Positions 17,793 to 28,033 of a stretch of DNA of 56,568 nucleotides are shown piece after piece. This DNA comes from Colwellia sp. (GTDB lineage: Bacteria; Pseudomonadota; Gammaproteobacteria; Enterobacterales; Alteromonadaceae), in assembly GCA_022969175.1 (NCBI GenBank), contig JALJPB010000002.1:1-56568 (forward strand), in the 5' to 3' direction. Position numbers and translations under genes: made by a program. Each line of letters starts with the position of its first letter. Position 1 is the stretch's first letter. The notes beneath the pieces were generated by a model. It was not told the origin of the DNA. It made no database searches and worked only from the letters and a program-made list of their open reading frames with translations.

Positions 17793-20700
17793 TTATCGAC
17801 TGACCTTAAAGAATGCTGCATATAGTACAGGTACAACACCTAAGGTTAATATTGTGCCAACACCCAAACCAAAGGCTAATACCGTTGCCATGCCAAAAAA
17901 CATTGATTCAGGGTTCATCATTAATGGTAACAAGCCCATTATGGTGGTAACCGTTGTCATAGTAATAGGACGAATACGAGTTAAACAGGAGTTGATAATT
18001 GCTTGGTAATCACCAACACCTTTTGAGCGCTCAATATCAATGCGATCAATGAGTACTATACCGTTGTTGATAATTATACCAGCCAAACTATAAATACCTA
18101 AAGTTACCATAAAACCAAAGGGTGCATTCATTACCAACAAACCGATAATTGTGCCAATTAACAATAACGGAATGGTTAAAACAATAATCAAGGCTCGGCG
18201 ATACGAGTTAAACTGCATCACTAATAAAACCAAGACAAAACCAATGACCATCGGCATACTCGCGCCAAGAGCTTGTTGTGCTTCTTTTGATACCACAATT
18301 ACACCATCATATTCAATATGGTGATTAATCGGTAAGTCTGCTTTTAATGCCTCAATGTCGGCATCAATAATAAGTTTAAGATCTTCCGCGGTCATCTCAG
18401 TATTATTAGCTTCAACGGTAACCGTGCTAAACATATCCTCTCTTTGCAATTTAGCGTATTGATTAACCGGTATGAAATCAGCCACTTGAAATAATGGAAT
18501 AGCCAAACCAGTTGAATGAGAATATATCGATACCGTACGTAATCGGTCAAGGTTAAAGCGCTCTTCGTCATTAGCTCTGAGTATGACCGGAATAATGTCA
18601 TCACCTTCTCTAAACTCTGTCACCGTTACACCACTAAAGTAGCTTTGCAATGCGGTGGCTATATCTTCTGAGGTTACCCCTGCTCGCCTTGCTCTGTGCT
18701 GGTCAACTTCAACTTTAACTTTAACAATACGGTTTTCCCAATCTGTTCGGATATTCTTGGTATGAGGAACTTTTTGCAAGACCGCCATAATTTCATTAGC
18801 TTTGGCGTAGATAATGTCTTTATCTGGCCCTTTCACTTGAATGCTAATAGTGCTTGAGTCTGAAGGTCCGGCAAACATCCTTTTTACTCGTCCTGAGACA
18901 TTAGGGAAGGTTTCAATTATTCCGTTGTGTAGCTTGTTCACCAAGCGATCTAGTTCAGTGCCATCTTTAACATTTAATACCACAAAACCTTTGTTATCGG
19001 CAGGGTCTTCAGGGTTGAGTGTTAAGACAAAACGAGGTCCATTAAAGCCTGAGTAACCTGAATAACTGGTCACTTCGGGGAAGCGCTCTTTATCATCAAG
19101 CCAATCAAAAACCTCTAACATTTGCCGATTAGTTTCACGGGCAGATGTACCATTTGGTAGGTCAATGTACATCATAATTTGAGTGCGGTCTGAATCAGGA
19201 AAGAATTGTTTCTCAACATATTTGAAGCCGCTCATCGAGAAAACTAAGATGCCGACCATAGCGATCATAAACAAAGCTTTATGTTTCAATACCCAATGTA
19301 AAAAGCCTTCATAGCCTGTGTAAAAAAGGCTCGATTGTTGGCCATTATTTTCAGTCCCGTCAGAGTTAGTTTTTTTATCAACTCGAATAAACAAATAACA
19401 TAACGTAGGGGTAACACACAAAGCCAATACCCAACTGGTCATTAAGGTAATTAAAATGACTAACGAGATAGAACGAGTAAATTCCCCAGCGACATGCTCA
19501 GCTAACATCAAGGGTAAGAAAAATAGAATAGTTGTTACAGAAGAGCTTAATAACGGCATGGCCAGTTCTTTACCGCCTTGAACCATCGCATAAAAGCGCT
19601 CTTCCCCTTTTTCAAGACGACTTTTAAAATCTTCTGCGATTACTATGCCATTATCGACCAACAGACCTAGGGCAATAATCAGTGTAGCTAAGCTCATTTT
19701 CTCTAATGCCATGCCGGAAAATTGCATAATGGCTAAGGTAGTTAACATAACAAATGGCACAATCGAGCCAACAATTAAACCGGTTCGCAGCCCCAAAAAG
19801 AAAATAACGACAACAAGCACAATAGCTAAGGTTTGCAAGACATTAATTGAAACGCCGCGTACTGCCTTTTGTACCTGTTCAGCTTGATAAGTCGCAATAT
19901 TGACTTGATAACCGATAGGCAAACTATTTTCTATTTTTGTCACCATGGTTTTCACCCTTGGTGCATATTCAAGTAAGTTATAATCAGGCAACATCGCGAT
20001 AGCAAACATTATCGCTTGTTGGCCATTAAAATAAGCGGGTTGATGAGGCGGATCAACATAACCTCTGCGTAAACTAACTATATCTTTTAGCGCAATAGTA
20101 TCGTCAGTGCCAGGAATAGTGATATGGGTATTCCCAATATCTTCAAGTGACGAAAAATTTCCCGTCGGCTCTACCACAATAAAACGAGTGCCGGTATCAA
20201 TTTGGCCACCTGGGCTGATGATATTTTGAGTTTGTAATTCATTGATAATTGTTTGAGGAGAAATCCCCAATTGAGAGAGCTTGGCGGTACCCGCTTCTAA
20301 AAATATTCGCTCGGCTTGTGCTCCTAAAATCTCAACTTTTTTAGTACCGGCAACCGAGTAAAGGTTATCTCTGATATGTTTGGCAATATCATACATCTGC
20401 CCTAAACTAAAACCGTCAGCGGTTAGTGCTAAGGTAACCACTGAAACATCACCAAACTCATCATTGACAAATGGCGTATGAGTACCTTGAGGCAAATTTG
20501 CTTCAGCCTGTTTAACTTTATTGCGTAGGTCTTGCCAAATATCATCAAGATTAAAATATCGATCATATATTTCAACATGGATAATCGATTGCCCAGTGGT
20601 TGAAGTAGATGTTAATTTTTTAACTTCAGGAATTTTTCTGATTTCTTTTTCTAAGGCGCGAGTTATTAGCTGTTCGACACGTTCTGGTGCCATACCCGGG

Positions 20701-20852
20701 TATGAGGTGGTAACCAAGGCATTACGAATGGTAATGGTAGGGTCTTCTTGTGCGGGCAATGTTAAATAAGCAAAAACGCCATTAATTAATAACAATGCCA
20801 GCACCATCAATATGGACTTTCGGTAAGTAAATGCAACTTCAGTTAAATTCAT
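17793..20852 (-). CDS. RND-family efflux pump inner-membrane transporter
   Basis: A 1019-aa proton-driven pump of the AcrB/MexF type (ACR_tran), with TM1 near residue 15, large periplasmic loops, and clusters of TM helices at ~335-490 and ~525-545, then ~860-1015. In TM4 the usual Asp-Asp relay is Asp400-Asn401 (LGLLVDNGIVIAED), as seen in several non-AcrB RND branches. It pairs with the fusion protein gene 63 bp upstream. No outer-membrane channel gene is in the operon, so it likely borrows a TolC-like protein encoded elsewhere. The substrate is unknown; drugs, bile or membrane-active compounds are usual for the family. Confidence 0.92.
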   Translation of the reverse strand: MNLTEVAFTYRKSILMVLALLLINGVFAYLTLPAQEDPTITIRNALVTTSYPGMAPERVEQLITRALEKEIRKIPEVKKLTSTSTTGQSIIHVEIYDRYFNLDDIWQDLRNKVKQAEANLPQGTHTPFVNDEFGDVSVVTLALTADGFSLGQMYDIAKHIRDNLYSVAGTKKVEILGAQAERIFLEAGTAKLSQLGISPQTIINELQTQNIISPGGQIDTGTRFIVVEPTGNFSSLEDIGNTHITIPGTDDTIALKDIVSLRRGYVDPPHQPAYFNGQQAIMFAIAMLPDYNLLEYAPRVKTMVTKIENSLPIGYQVNIATYQAEQVQKAVRGVSINVLQTLAIVLVVVIFFLGLRTGLIVGSIVPFVMLTTLAIMQFSGMALEKMSLATLIIALGLLVDNGIVIAEDFKSRLEKGEERFYAMVQGGKELAMPLLSSSVTTILFFLPLMLAEHVAGEFTRSISLVILITLMTSWVLALCVTPTLCYLFIRVDKKTNSDGTENNGQQSSLFYTGYEGFLHWVLKHKALFMIAMVGILVFSMSGFKYVEKQFFPDSDRTQIMMYIDLPNGTSARETNRQMLEVFDWLDDKERFPEVTSYSGYSGFNGPRFVLTLNPEDPADNKGFVVLNVKDGTELDRLVNKLHNGIIETFPNVSGRVKRMFAGPSDSSTISIQVKGPDKDIIYAKANEIMAVLQKVPHTKNIRTDWENRIVKVKVEVDQHRARRAGVTSEDIATALQSYFSGVTVTEFREGDDIIPVILRANDEERFNLDRLRTVSIYSHSTGLAIPLFQVADFIPVNQYAKLQREDMFSTVTVEANNTEMTAEDLKLIIDADIEALKADLPINHHIEYDGVIVVSKEAQQALGASMPMVIGFVLVLLVMQFNSYRRALIIVLTIPLLLIGTIIGLLVMNAPFGFMVTLGIYSLAGIIINNGIVLIDRIDIERSKGVGDYQAIINSCLTRIRPITMTTVTTIMGLLPLMMNPESMFFGMATVLAFGLGVGTILTLGVVPVLYAAFFKVSR

Positions 20853-20915
20853 CTTTAATCTCGTTGGTAATCTTGTCAGTATTCAATAATAAGAATCAGT
20901 AAAAAAACGCTGATG

Positions 20916-22034
20916 TTAGTTAAAACGTTGAATATGTCTATCTAACAAACGTACAGATTGACCATCAAGTAAAAATGAAATGCCAGCGGTCGCAACGATT
21001 TCGCCATTTTTTAATCCTGAAGAAACAATCACTCGATTATTAATAATGCTTTCAGTTTGCACCTGTCTTTTATTTATGATTTGTTTATTTTCGTCGTATA
21101 CATAGACATAGGATTTTTGTCCTTCACCCGCACCTAATGCTGAGATAGGTAGATGAAAGGTTGGTCCTGTATAACCGGTACGGCCAACACCGGCAAAAAC
21201 AAAATCAACTTCAGCAGTCATACCCGCACGTATTCCTTCAATCGATGAACTAATGACAATGGTTACCGGGAATGCATTTGCTGTTGACGCCCGAGAGCTA
21301 ATTTCGGTAATTTGTCCTTTGCTCTTCAGTTGTGGAAATGCAGAATAATGAATATCAACTTCACTGCCCATCGCTAACTCTTGAATAAGTGTTTCAGGCA
21401 CCATCAATTGTACTTCTAAGCCATCTTCACCTTCTATTTCAAACGTTGTCTGGCCGGGAGAAACTTGCATTGACGGCTCAATTAAGCGTTTGGTAATTTT
21501 GCCATCGTAAGGCGCTAGCAATACTGAATCACTAATATCTTTACCCGAAATTGCCACTTGTGCTTTGGCTAAATTTACTGCGCTGGTGGCTGACTCAAAA
21601 GCGGCCTTTGCATTATCAAAACCAGACTTTGATACTAAGCCCTTTTTTGATAGTTCTGCATAGCGCTTAAATTCATTATCCGCTTCAGATAGTGACGCGT
21701 GAGCTTTTTGTAGGTTTGCTTGAGAGGTTTGCATGCTTAAATTAAAGTTTCTAATATCCAAGCTGGCTAATTCATCACCGCGTTTGACTCTTGCGCCTAA
21801 CTTAACCTTTACTCCATTTACCTTACCACCAACTTCAAAGCTCAAATTAGTTGCTTCAACAGGGTGAACACTACCAGACAAACGCCTCACTTGATTAAAA
21901 GAAGACTGTTGTACTTCCACCCAAGCAATAGGGCGTATAACCTCTTCAAATACTTCTTTTTTTTCACCACAACCTACTAAAAACAAAGCAATAAAAAAGC
22001 TAATCAGCATGTTTCTAAAACCAAATAAACGCAT
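20916..22034 (-). CDS. RND efflux membrane fusion lipoprotein
   Basis: A 372-aa periplasmic adaptor with a lipoprotein signal (LFLVGCGEKKE, lipidated Cys near residue 22). It has the HlyD/AcrA order: a lipoyl half-motif (LSFEVGGKVNGVKVKLGARVKRGDELASLD), a helical hairpin (~95-155), the second lipoyl half (LLAPYDGKITKRLIEPSMQVSPGQ), a beta-barrel and a membrane-proximal domain. It is the first gene of the operon that continues with the RND pump and the two-component system. Confidence 0.92.
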   Translation of the reverse strand: MRLFGFRNMLISFFIALFLVGCGEKKEVFEEVIRPIAWVEVQQSSFNQVRRLSGSVHPVEATNLSFEVGGKVNGVKVKLGARVKRGDELASLDIRNFNLSMQTSQANLQKAHASLSEADNEFKRYAELSKKGLVSKSGFDNAKAAFESATSAVNLAKAQVAISGKDISDSVLLAPYDGKITKRLIEPSMQVSPGQTTFEIEGEDGLEVQLMVPETLIQELAMGSEVDIHYSAFPQLKSKGQITEISSRASTANAFPVTIVISSSIEGIRAGMTAEVDFVFAGVGRTGYTGPTFHLPISALGAGEGQKSYVYVYDENKQIINKRQVQTESIINNRVIVSSGLKNGEIVATAGISFLLDGQSVRLLDRHIQRFN

Positions 22035-22066
22035 AACCCAAAACCCCGAACAAAATGTCTAATCCT

Positions 22067-22114
22067 AGTATAGATGATAAGTTTACTTGATAAAGGGTTA
22101 ACGGAAGGTTAACG
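22067..22114 (-). promoter_or_regulatory. Promoter with OmpR-type direct repeat for the RND operon
   Basis: On the minus strand, GTTAAC-N5-GTTAAC (22097-22113) is an exact direct repeat with 11-bp period, the spacing bound by OmpR-family dimers and close in form to PmrA/QseB boxes. A -10 TATACT lies at 22067-22072, with a poor -35 (CTTTAT) at 22090-22095, so the repeat abuts the -35 position, as in regulator-activated promoters. The operon's own response regulator is the obvious candidate to bind it. Confidence 0.62.
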
Positions 22115-22366
22115 CAGGTCACTGTCATTATGATTTTACAGTTTTAATTTTTTACTAAAATAAATTACCCCCCAACAGCAGTGATATCGTTGCAGATACA
22201 ACGATTCACTTGTAGTATCAGTTAATACAACAAGCTATCCTGTTCAATAAACAACAAAACTGCTTAACGACTGAAGCTTTACCGCTATGTTTTAGACAAG
22301 TATTTAATAAAAGAACAGCAGGATGATTACCGTAAGATTGAACTTCTTACCTTGAGGGAATGTACA

Positions 22367-24523
22367 ATGAATACCGTTTCACTTCAGCCAGCGACAAATA
22401 GTGCGCACGAAAAAAGCACTGACCAATCGATTAAAGTAGATTGGCACAAACTCAGCTATTTATTATTACTGTCTCGCGCCATGGACGATGTTGAAGAACA
22501 AGAGCTTGTTCCGGCAAAATTAGTATTTAATCAATTTTCCGCTCGTGGCCATGATTTTGCACAAATTCTTTTAGGCCTTCAATTAACACACCCACACGAT
22601 GGTGCTACGGGCTATTACCGCTCTAGACCTTTTGTTTTATCCCTTGGTTTAGACATTGATGAAGCGGTAGCCTCGCCAATGGCAAAGTCTGGTGGTTACA
22701 GTGATGGACGTGATATTGGCGTTGTTTGTAATTATCCTAATATTGAGCGTAGTGGCGCGATGTTATTTCCAATGTGTGGTGGTGTTGGCGCGCAATACTC
22801 ACCTATTGCAGGCTGGGCACAATCTATTGTTTATCATCGTGATGAGCTTAAAGACGATGCTTATACTGGTGCCCTAGGATTATCTATGGGCGGTGACTCA
22901 TCAATGTCGACCAGTGGTTTTTGGGCATCGTTAAATATTTCGACCACCAATAATTTACCGCATTTATTTTATATAGAAGATAACGGCTACGGCATTTCGG
23001 TTCCTCAAGAAGTGCAAACACCTGGTGGCGATCAGGTTGCCAATTTAGCGGCCTATAAAAATTTAAAAATTATCGATGGTGACGGCACAGACCCAATATT
23101 AACGCCAATACTTGTACAAGAAGCGGTTGATTATGTTCGAAGTGGTCAAGGTACCTGTTTACTACGATTAAAAGTTCCTCGCTTATGTGGACATACCTTT
23201 CAAGATACCCAAACTTATAAACCACAAGCGATGATCGATAGTGAACAAGCTAATGATCCTTTGCCAAAATTAAAAAGCTACTTGGCACAAGAAAACATAA
23301 TATCAGCTGAGCAATGGCAAGTACTTGAAGAAAAATCATTACAAGATGTGCGTCAAAGTGTTGAGCGAGCCAAGCAAAGACCTGAGCCAAATGTTGATAA
23401 CTTAACACGTTATGTTTTTGCTGAAAAAGATAAAAATGGCCAAGCAGAAGTGCAACTTCGCGGCGGTTTACATGGTGGCTTACCTAACGAAAGGTATCAA
23501 TTCCCTCCGGTAACTGAAACAGCTAAACCCGAAGGGCAACGCTTGAATATGCAAACCGCTATTCGCAAAGTATTAGAACATGAATTAGCAACAAACCCTA
23601 AAGTACTCGTTTTTGGTGAAGATGTTGGCCCTAAAGGTGGCGTTCATGGTGCTACGTTAGGGTTAAATGAAAAGTTTGGTAACCGCCGAGTATTTGATAC
23701 TAGCCTTTCTGAAGAAGGTATTATCGGCCGCGCTGTTGGTATGGCCTTAGCGGGTTTAATGCCAGTACCTGAAATTCAATTTAGAAAATATGCCGAGCCT
23801 GCAGCTGAGCAGATCACCGATACCGGCATTATGCGCTGGCGAACCAATAACCAATTTGCCGCTCCTATGGTCATTCGTATTCCAGGTGGTTTTGCCGGTC
23901 GTGGCGATCCATGGCACTCGATGTGTGATGAAGTGGAATGGGCGCATAAAACTGGTTGGCAAGTCGTTATGCCATCAAACGCCGAAGATGCCGCAGGTCT
24001 ATTACGTTTTGCATTACGTGATAATAACCCGACCATATTTTTCGAACACAGATCGTTACTCGATAACCGCTGGGCACGTCGTCCGTATCCAGGTGATGAC
24101 TTTGTTATTCCATTTGGTAAAGCTAATATTTTATGTAAAGGCGACAAACTCACTTTAGTCACATGGGGCGCTATGGTAGAACGCTGCAATGACGCGATTG
24201 AGGAACTTAAAAAAGAGCATACTCCTGACAGCATTGAACTTATTGATTTACGCACCATAATTCCATGGGACAAAGAAGCGATATTGGCGAGTGTGAAAAA
24301 AACCGGCCGTTGCTTAATTGTTCATGAAGATAACATGACCGCCGGTTTTGGCGCAGAAATCGCTGCGGTAGTAGCAAAAGATGGCTTTTTTGATTTAGAC
24401 GCACCAATTGAGCGCTTAACTATGCCTGATACACCAAACCCTCATAATATTCATTTATTGAATGCGGCTGTACCGACCGTTGAGCGGATAACGCAAACTA
24501 TTATCGACATTGTTGAATTTTAA
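22367..24523 (+). CDS. 2-oxo acid dehydrogenase E1, fused alpha and beta subunits
   Basis: A 718-aa thiamine-diphosphate enzyme from the ATG at 22367, preceded by GAGGGA; a TTG 15 bp upstream is less likely. The N-terminal half resembles branched-chain E1 alpha: the cofactor-binding stretch around residues 173-210 (GGDSSMSTSGFWASLN, then IEDNGYGIS) stands in for the usual GDG...N motif. The C-terminal ~340 residues are a complete E1 beta (MQTAIRKVLEHEL, VFGEDVG, GRAVGMALAGLMPVPEIQF, PGGFAGRGDPWHS). Fused E1 proteins decarboxylate a 2-oxo acid and acylate the E2 lipoyl arm. The E2 gene follows 30 bp later; no E3 gene is present, so a shared lipoamide dehydrogenase is expected. Confidence 0.85.
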   Translation: MNTVSLQPATNSAHEKSTDQSIKVDWHKLSYLLLLSRAMDDVEEQELVPAKLVFNQFSARGHDFAQILLGLQLTHPHDGATGYYRSRPFVLSLGLDIDEAVASPMAKSGGYSDGRDIGVVCNYPNIERSGAMLFPMCGGVGAQYSPIAGWAQSIVYHRDELKDDAYTGALGLSMGGDSSMSTSGFWASLNISTTNNLPHLFYIEDNGYGISVPQEVQTPGGDQVANLAAYKNLKIIDGDGTDPILTPILVQEAVDYVRSGQGTCLLRLKVPRLCGHTFQDTQTYKPQAMIDSEQANDPLPKLKSYLAQENIISAEQWQVLEEKSLQDVRQSVERAKQRPEPNVDNLTRYVFAEKDKNGQAEVQLRGGLHGGLPNERYQFPPVTETAKPEGQRLNMQTAIRKVLEHELATNPKVLVFGEDVGPKGGVHGATLGLNEKFGNRRVFDTSLSEEGIIGRAVGMALAGLMPVPEIQFRKYAEPAAEQITDTGIMRWRTNNQFAAPMVIRIPGGFAGRGDPWHSMCDEVEWAHKTGWQVVMPSNAEDAAGLLRFALRDNNPTIFFEHRSLLDNRWARRPYPGDDFVIPFGKANILCKGDKLTLVTWGAMVERCNDAIEELKKEHTPDSIELIDLRTIIPWDKEAILASVKKTGRCLIVHEDNMTAGFGAEIAAVVAKDGFFDLDAPIERLTMPDTPNPHNIHLLNAAVPTVERITQTIIDIVEF

Positions 24524-24553
24524 CTAAAAGAAATTACTAATAAAGGCACTAAA

Positions 24554-25813
24554 ATGAGTACAGTTGATATCACCTTACCCGCCGCTCAGTTAGAAGGTAC
24601 TTCAGCCACTTTATCAAAATGGCTGGTCAAAATTGGTCAGCAGGTTAAAGCTGGCGATCCTTTAATAGAGTTGGAAACCGATAAAGTATCAATGGAAATA
24701 TGCGCACCAGAAACAGGTAGTCTACGCGACATTATTGCTTGTGAAGGGGAAGAAATAGTTGTTGATGCAGTTTTAGGTCATATAGATACCGATAGTTCAG
24801 CTGTGATTGACCACGCAAAAAATGTTAATCAAGCTATTGATAACGCGATAAACAGCACAGCGAGTAGCCCGGAAAACAACTGCGTTGATTCAGAAGATAT
24901 AGATGACAAAAGCGCTCATGATCTTATCGGCCCAGCGGCTCGTCGTTTATTAAAAAGTCACCATTTAGATCTCAACCTAATCACGGGTTCAGGTCGACGA
25001 GGTAGAGTAACCCGAAATGACATACGTGCTTATATCCAAAACACGCCTAAATTAAGCATCGACACATCACATCAGACTCCAATGTCAGTACAGTTAATAA
25101 CTGCAAGACCACTTAAAGGCACTATGGTGCCACATACCAACATGAGAAAAGCCATTGCTAATCATATGGTAAAAAGTTTATTAGAAACTTCGCCACATGT
25201 TACCAGTATTTTTGAAATGGACATGAGTAATATTATTGCTCATCGAAAGTGGCACAAAAAAGAATATTCCCAGTGTGATGTTAACTTAACTTTTACCGCT
25301 TATTTCTTAGCGGCAGTGGTAAAAGCCGCTCAAGCCGTACCTCAAGTTAACGCCCGCTTCCATGACGATGCATTAGAATTATTTAGCGATATTAATATTG
25401 GTGTTGGCACCGCCCTTGGTGATGCTGGTTTAGTTGTACCAGTAGTTCAACAAGTACAATCCCTTAACCTTTTTGCTATTGCCAAAGCCTTAACAGCACA
25501 AACGATTAAAGCCCGGTCAGGAAAGCTGACACCAAGTGATATGAAAAATGGCACTTTCACTATTTCAAATCATGGTGTTAGTGGCAGTTTAATCGCTACA
25601 CCTATTATCATTAACCAACCAGAAGTCGCAATATTAGGTGTTGGTAAATTAGAAAAACGTGTAGTAGTTGAAGAAGTGAATGGCGTTGATACTATGGTAA
25701 TTAAACCAAAATGTTATGTCTCGCTAAGCATAGATCATCGCGCCTTAGACGCACACCAAACCAACTTGTTTTTGGTTGAATTTGTTAACGTTATTGAAAC
25801 TTGGGGTGAGTAA
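24554..25813 (+). CDS. Dihydrolipoamide acyltransferase E2 component
   Basis: A 419-aa E2. The lipoyl domain (residues ~3-77) has the lipoylated Lys44 in ETDKVSME. A Ser/Asn-rich linker leads to the peripheral-subunit-binding domain (~122-160, GPAARRLL...GSGRRGRVTRNDI). The catalytic domain (~190-419) ends with SLSIDHRALDA, carrying the active-site His395 and Asp399; the common HRxxDG is here HRALDA. It transfers the acyl group from E1 to CoA. It lies between E1 and paaZ on the same strand, so the acyl-CoA product may feed the phenylacetate-type pathway. Confidence 0.9.
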   Translation: MSTVDITLPAAQLEGTSATLSKWLVKIGQQVKAGDPLIELETDKVSMEICAPETGSLRDIIACEGEEIVVDAVLGHIDTDSSAVIDHAKNVNQAIDNAINSTASSPENNCVDSEDIDDKSAHDLIGPAARRLLKSHHLDLNLITGSGRRGRVTRNDIRAYIQNTPKLSIDTSHQTPMSVQLITARPLKGTMVPHTNMRKAIANHMVKSLLETSPHVTSIFEMDMSNIIAHRKWHKKEYSQCDVNLTFTAYFLAAVVKAAQAVPQVNARFHDDALELFSDINIGVGTALGDAGLVVPVVQQVQSLNLFAIAKALTAQTIKARSGKLTPSDMKNGTFTISNHGVSGSLIATPIIINQPEVAILGVGKLEKRVVVEEVNGVDTMVIKPKCYVSLSIDHRALDAHQTNLFLVEFVNVIETWGE

Positions 25814-25886
25814 CTCTCTCCGCTAAAGTGCAAAATACACCGTTGAGTTACCCCTAAAATAAAAGAATGGTAAACAGGAAGAACTA

Positions 25887-27938
25887 ATGAAAATTCAAAG
25901 TTATGTAAATGGTCAATGGGTGAGTGGCGATGGCCGCACTCAACAATGTTTAAATGCGGTAAACGATGAAATTGTTGGTGAAATAAATTCACTAACATCA
26001 GGCTTTGATGAGCTACTTAACTATGGCCGCACCAAAGCCGGCCCAGCGCTTAGAAAGCTGACCATTCATCAACGTGCACAAATGATTAAAGCACTAGCGA
26101 GTTATTTACTTGAACGAAAAGAAGACTTTTATCGAATTTCTTATTTAACTGGCGCTACCAAAGCTGATTCCTGGGTAGATATTGAAGGCGGCATTGGCAC
26201 CATGTTTAGCTATAGTGGTATTGCCCGTCGGGAATTAAATAACGATACTTTTATCGTTGAAGGCCCTGTTGAGCCATTATCAAAAAATGGTACTTTTGTT
26301 GGTCGCCATATTCTAACGTCTAAAGAAGGCGTTTCTGTGCATATTAACGCTTTTAACTTCCCTATATGGGGCATGTTAGAAAAAATAACGCCCAGTTTAA
26401 TTGCCGGTGTACCTGTGGTCGTTAAACCCGGCAGTGTTACCTGTTATTTAACCGAAGCTGTGGTTAAAGCGATTATTGAATCGAAAATATTTCCAGAAGG
26501 GTCTATTCAATTAATTTGTGGCAGTGTTGGTGATTTGTTTGATCACTTGAATGAGCAAGATGTAGTGACTTTTACCGGCTCGGCATCAACAGGGCAAATG
26601 TTAAAAGCGCATAAAAACATTATTGCTAAATCGATTCCTTTTACCATGGAAGCAGATTCGCTTAACTGCTGTATTTTAGCTCCCGATGTCAACGTTGAAG
26701 ACCCTGAATTTGATTTGTACATCAAAGAGATTGTTCGCGAGATGACCACCAAAGCAGGTCAGAAATGTACTGCTATCCGCCGAATTTTTGCCCCAGAAAA
26801 CATGACAGAAGCCGTGGCCGAAGCACTTAAAGCTCGATTATTAAAAACGACCATTGGCGACCCAACAAAAGAAGGTGTTCGCATGGGCGCTTTGGTTGGC
26901 AAATCACAACGTGATGATGTTATTTCTGTGATTGAACAACTCAGTCAAGGCAATGAAATACTGCTTTCAGGTATGGAAAACTTTCAGAGCATCGGTATAA
27001 ATAAAGATAAAGGCGCATTTTTAGCGCCGACATTACTACAATGTTCAAACCCGTTAACTAATACTACAGTGCATGATGTTGAAGCCTTTGGTCCTGTTAG
27101 TACCTTAATGCCATACACAGATATTGAACAAGCGATTGAGTTAGCAAAAATGGGTAAAGGCAGCTTGGTCGGCTCTGTATTTACTTATGATAAAAACCAT
27201 GCCCGTGATTTAATTTTAGGCTCAGCTTCTCATCATGGTCGTATGTTAGTCATTGATAGAGATTGTGCCAGAGAATCGACAGGTCACGGCTCGCCACTTG
27301 CCAATCTAGTGCATGGCGGCCCAGGCCGTGCAGGTGGTGGTGAAGAACTTGGCGGCGTGCGCGCAATTAAACATTATATGCAGCGTAGTGCAATTCAAGG
27401 CTCGCCATCTTCATTAATGGCGATTACTAATGAATATGTTAAAGGCGCGAATACCACAGAAGATAGAATTCACCCGTTTAGAAAGTATTTTGAAGAGTTG
27501 CAAATTGGTGAATCGCTAACCACTCACAGACGAACCGTTACTGAAGCTGACATTGTTAATTTTGGCTGTTTATCTGGCGATCATTTCTACGCGCATTTTG
27601 ATGAAATAGCGGCAAAAGATTCTTTCTTTGGTCAACGTGTCGCTCATGGTTATTTTGTTATCTCTGCTGCAGCTGGCTTGTTTGTTGACCCAGGACAAGG
27701 GCCAGTTATAGCCAACTATGGTATTGATAACTTACGTTTTGTTGAACCAGTAGCGATTGGCGATACCATTCAAGTTAAATTGACCGCTAAACGTAAAATT
27801 AATAAAGCTAAACGCCCAGATGACAAATACCATACTGGTGTAGTTGTTTGGGATATAGAAGTGACTAATCAACACGGTGAAGCTGTGGCGATTTATGATA
27901 TTTTAACGCTAGTTGAACGAAAAACTAGCGACGATTAG
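25887..27938 (+). CDS. paaZ: PaaZ: oxepin-CoA hydrolase / 3-oxo-5,6-dehydrosuberyl-CoA semialdehyde dehydrogenase
   Basis: A 683-aa bifunctional ring-opening enzyme of aerobic phenylacetate degradation, full length. The aldehyde dehydrogenase domain (residues ~1-520) keeps catalytic Glu255 (FTMEADSLN) and Cys294 (AGQKCTAIRR). The C-terminal MaoC-like (R)-hydratase domain (~535-680) keeps the Asp565/His570 pair (GDHFYAHFD), matching the catalytic pair of E. coli PaaZ. An AGGAAG ribosome site lies just upstream. It follows E1-E2 by 73 bp and probably shares their transcript; paaY, paaG and paaJ are next to it. Confidence 0.93.
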   Translation: MKIQSYVNGQWVSGDGRTQQCLNAVNDEIVGEINSLTSGFDELLNYGRTKAGPALRKLTIHQRAQMIKALASYLLERKEDFYRISYLTGATKADSWVDIEGGIGTMFSYSGIARRELNNDTFIVEGPVEPLSKNGTFVGRHILTSKEGVSVHINAFNFPIWGMLEKITPSLIAGVPVVVKPGSVTCYLTEAVVKAIIESKIFPEGSIQLICGSVGDLFDHLNEQDVVTFTGSASTGQMLKAHKNIIAKSIPFTMEADSLNCCILAPDVNVEDPEFDLYIKEIVREMTTKAGQKCTAIRRIFAPENMTEAVAEALKARLLKTTIGDPTKEGVRMGALVGKSQRDDVISVIEQLSQGNEILLSGMENFQSIGINKDKGAFLAPTLLQCSNPLTNTTVHDVEAFGPVSTLMPYTDIEQAIELAKMGKGSLVGSVFTYDKNHARDLILGSASHHGRMLVIDRDCARESTGHGSPLANLVHGGPGRAGGGEELGGVRAIKHYMQRSAIQGSPSSLMAITNEYVKGANTTEDRIHPFRKYFEELQIGESLTTHRRTVTEADIVNFGCLSGDHFYAHFDEIAAKDSFFGQRVAHGYFVISAAAGLFVDPGQGPVIANYGIDNLRFVEPVAIGDTIQVKLTAKRKINKAKRPDDKYHTGVVVWDIEVTNQHGEAVAIYDILTLVERKTSDD

Positions 27939-27953
27939 TCTTTTTTATGCCGT

Positions 27954-27980
27954 CATCCTCGAAATAGCCAGTCGAGGATG
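27954..27980. terminator. Inverted repeat between convergent paaZ and paaY
   Basis: CATCCTCGA and TCGAGGATG form a 9-bp stem with a 9-nt spacer, midway between two converging genes. No clear T-run follows on either strand, so this is a terminator or roadblock candidate rather than a firm call. Confidence 0.45.
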
Positions 27981-28033
27981 TGCTGTTAAAATAGTGCCAA
28001 CAAATACACTAGGACATGACGGGTAAAGGTCAG

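Noticed and set aside
23776..24273. 165-codon minus-strand frame inside the E1 gene
   Set aside because: It is antisense to the highly conserved E1 beta domain, has no ribosome site and unusual composition.
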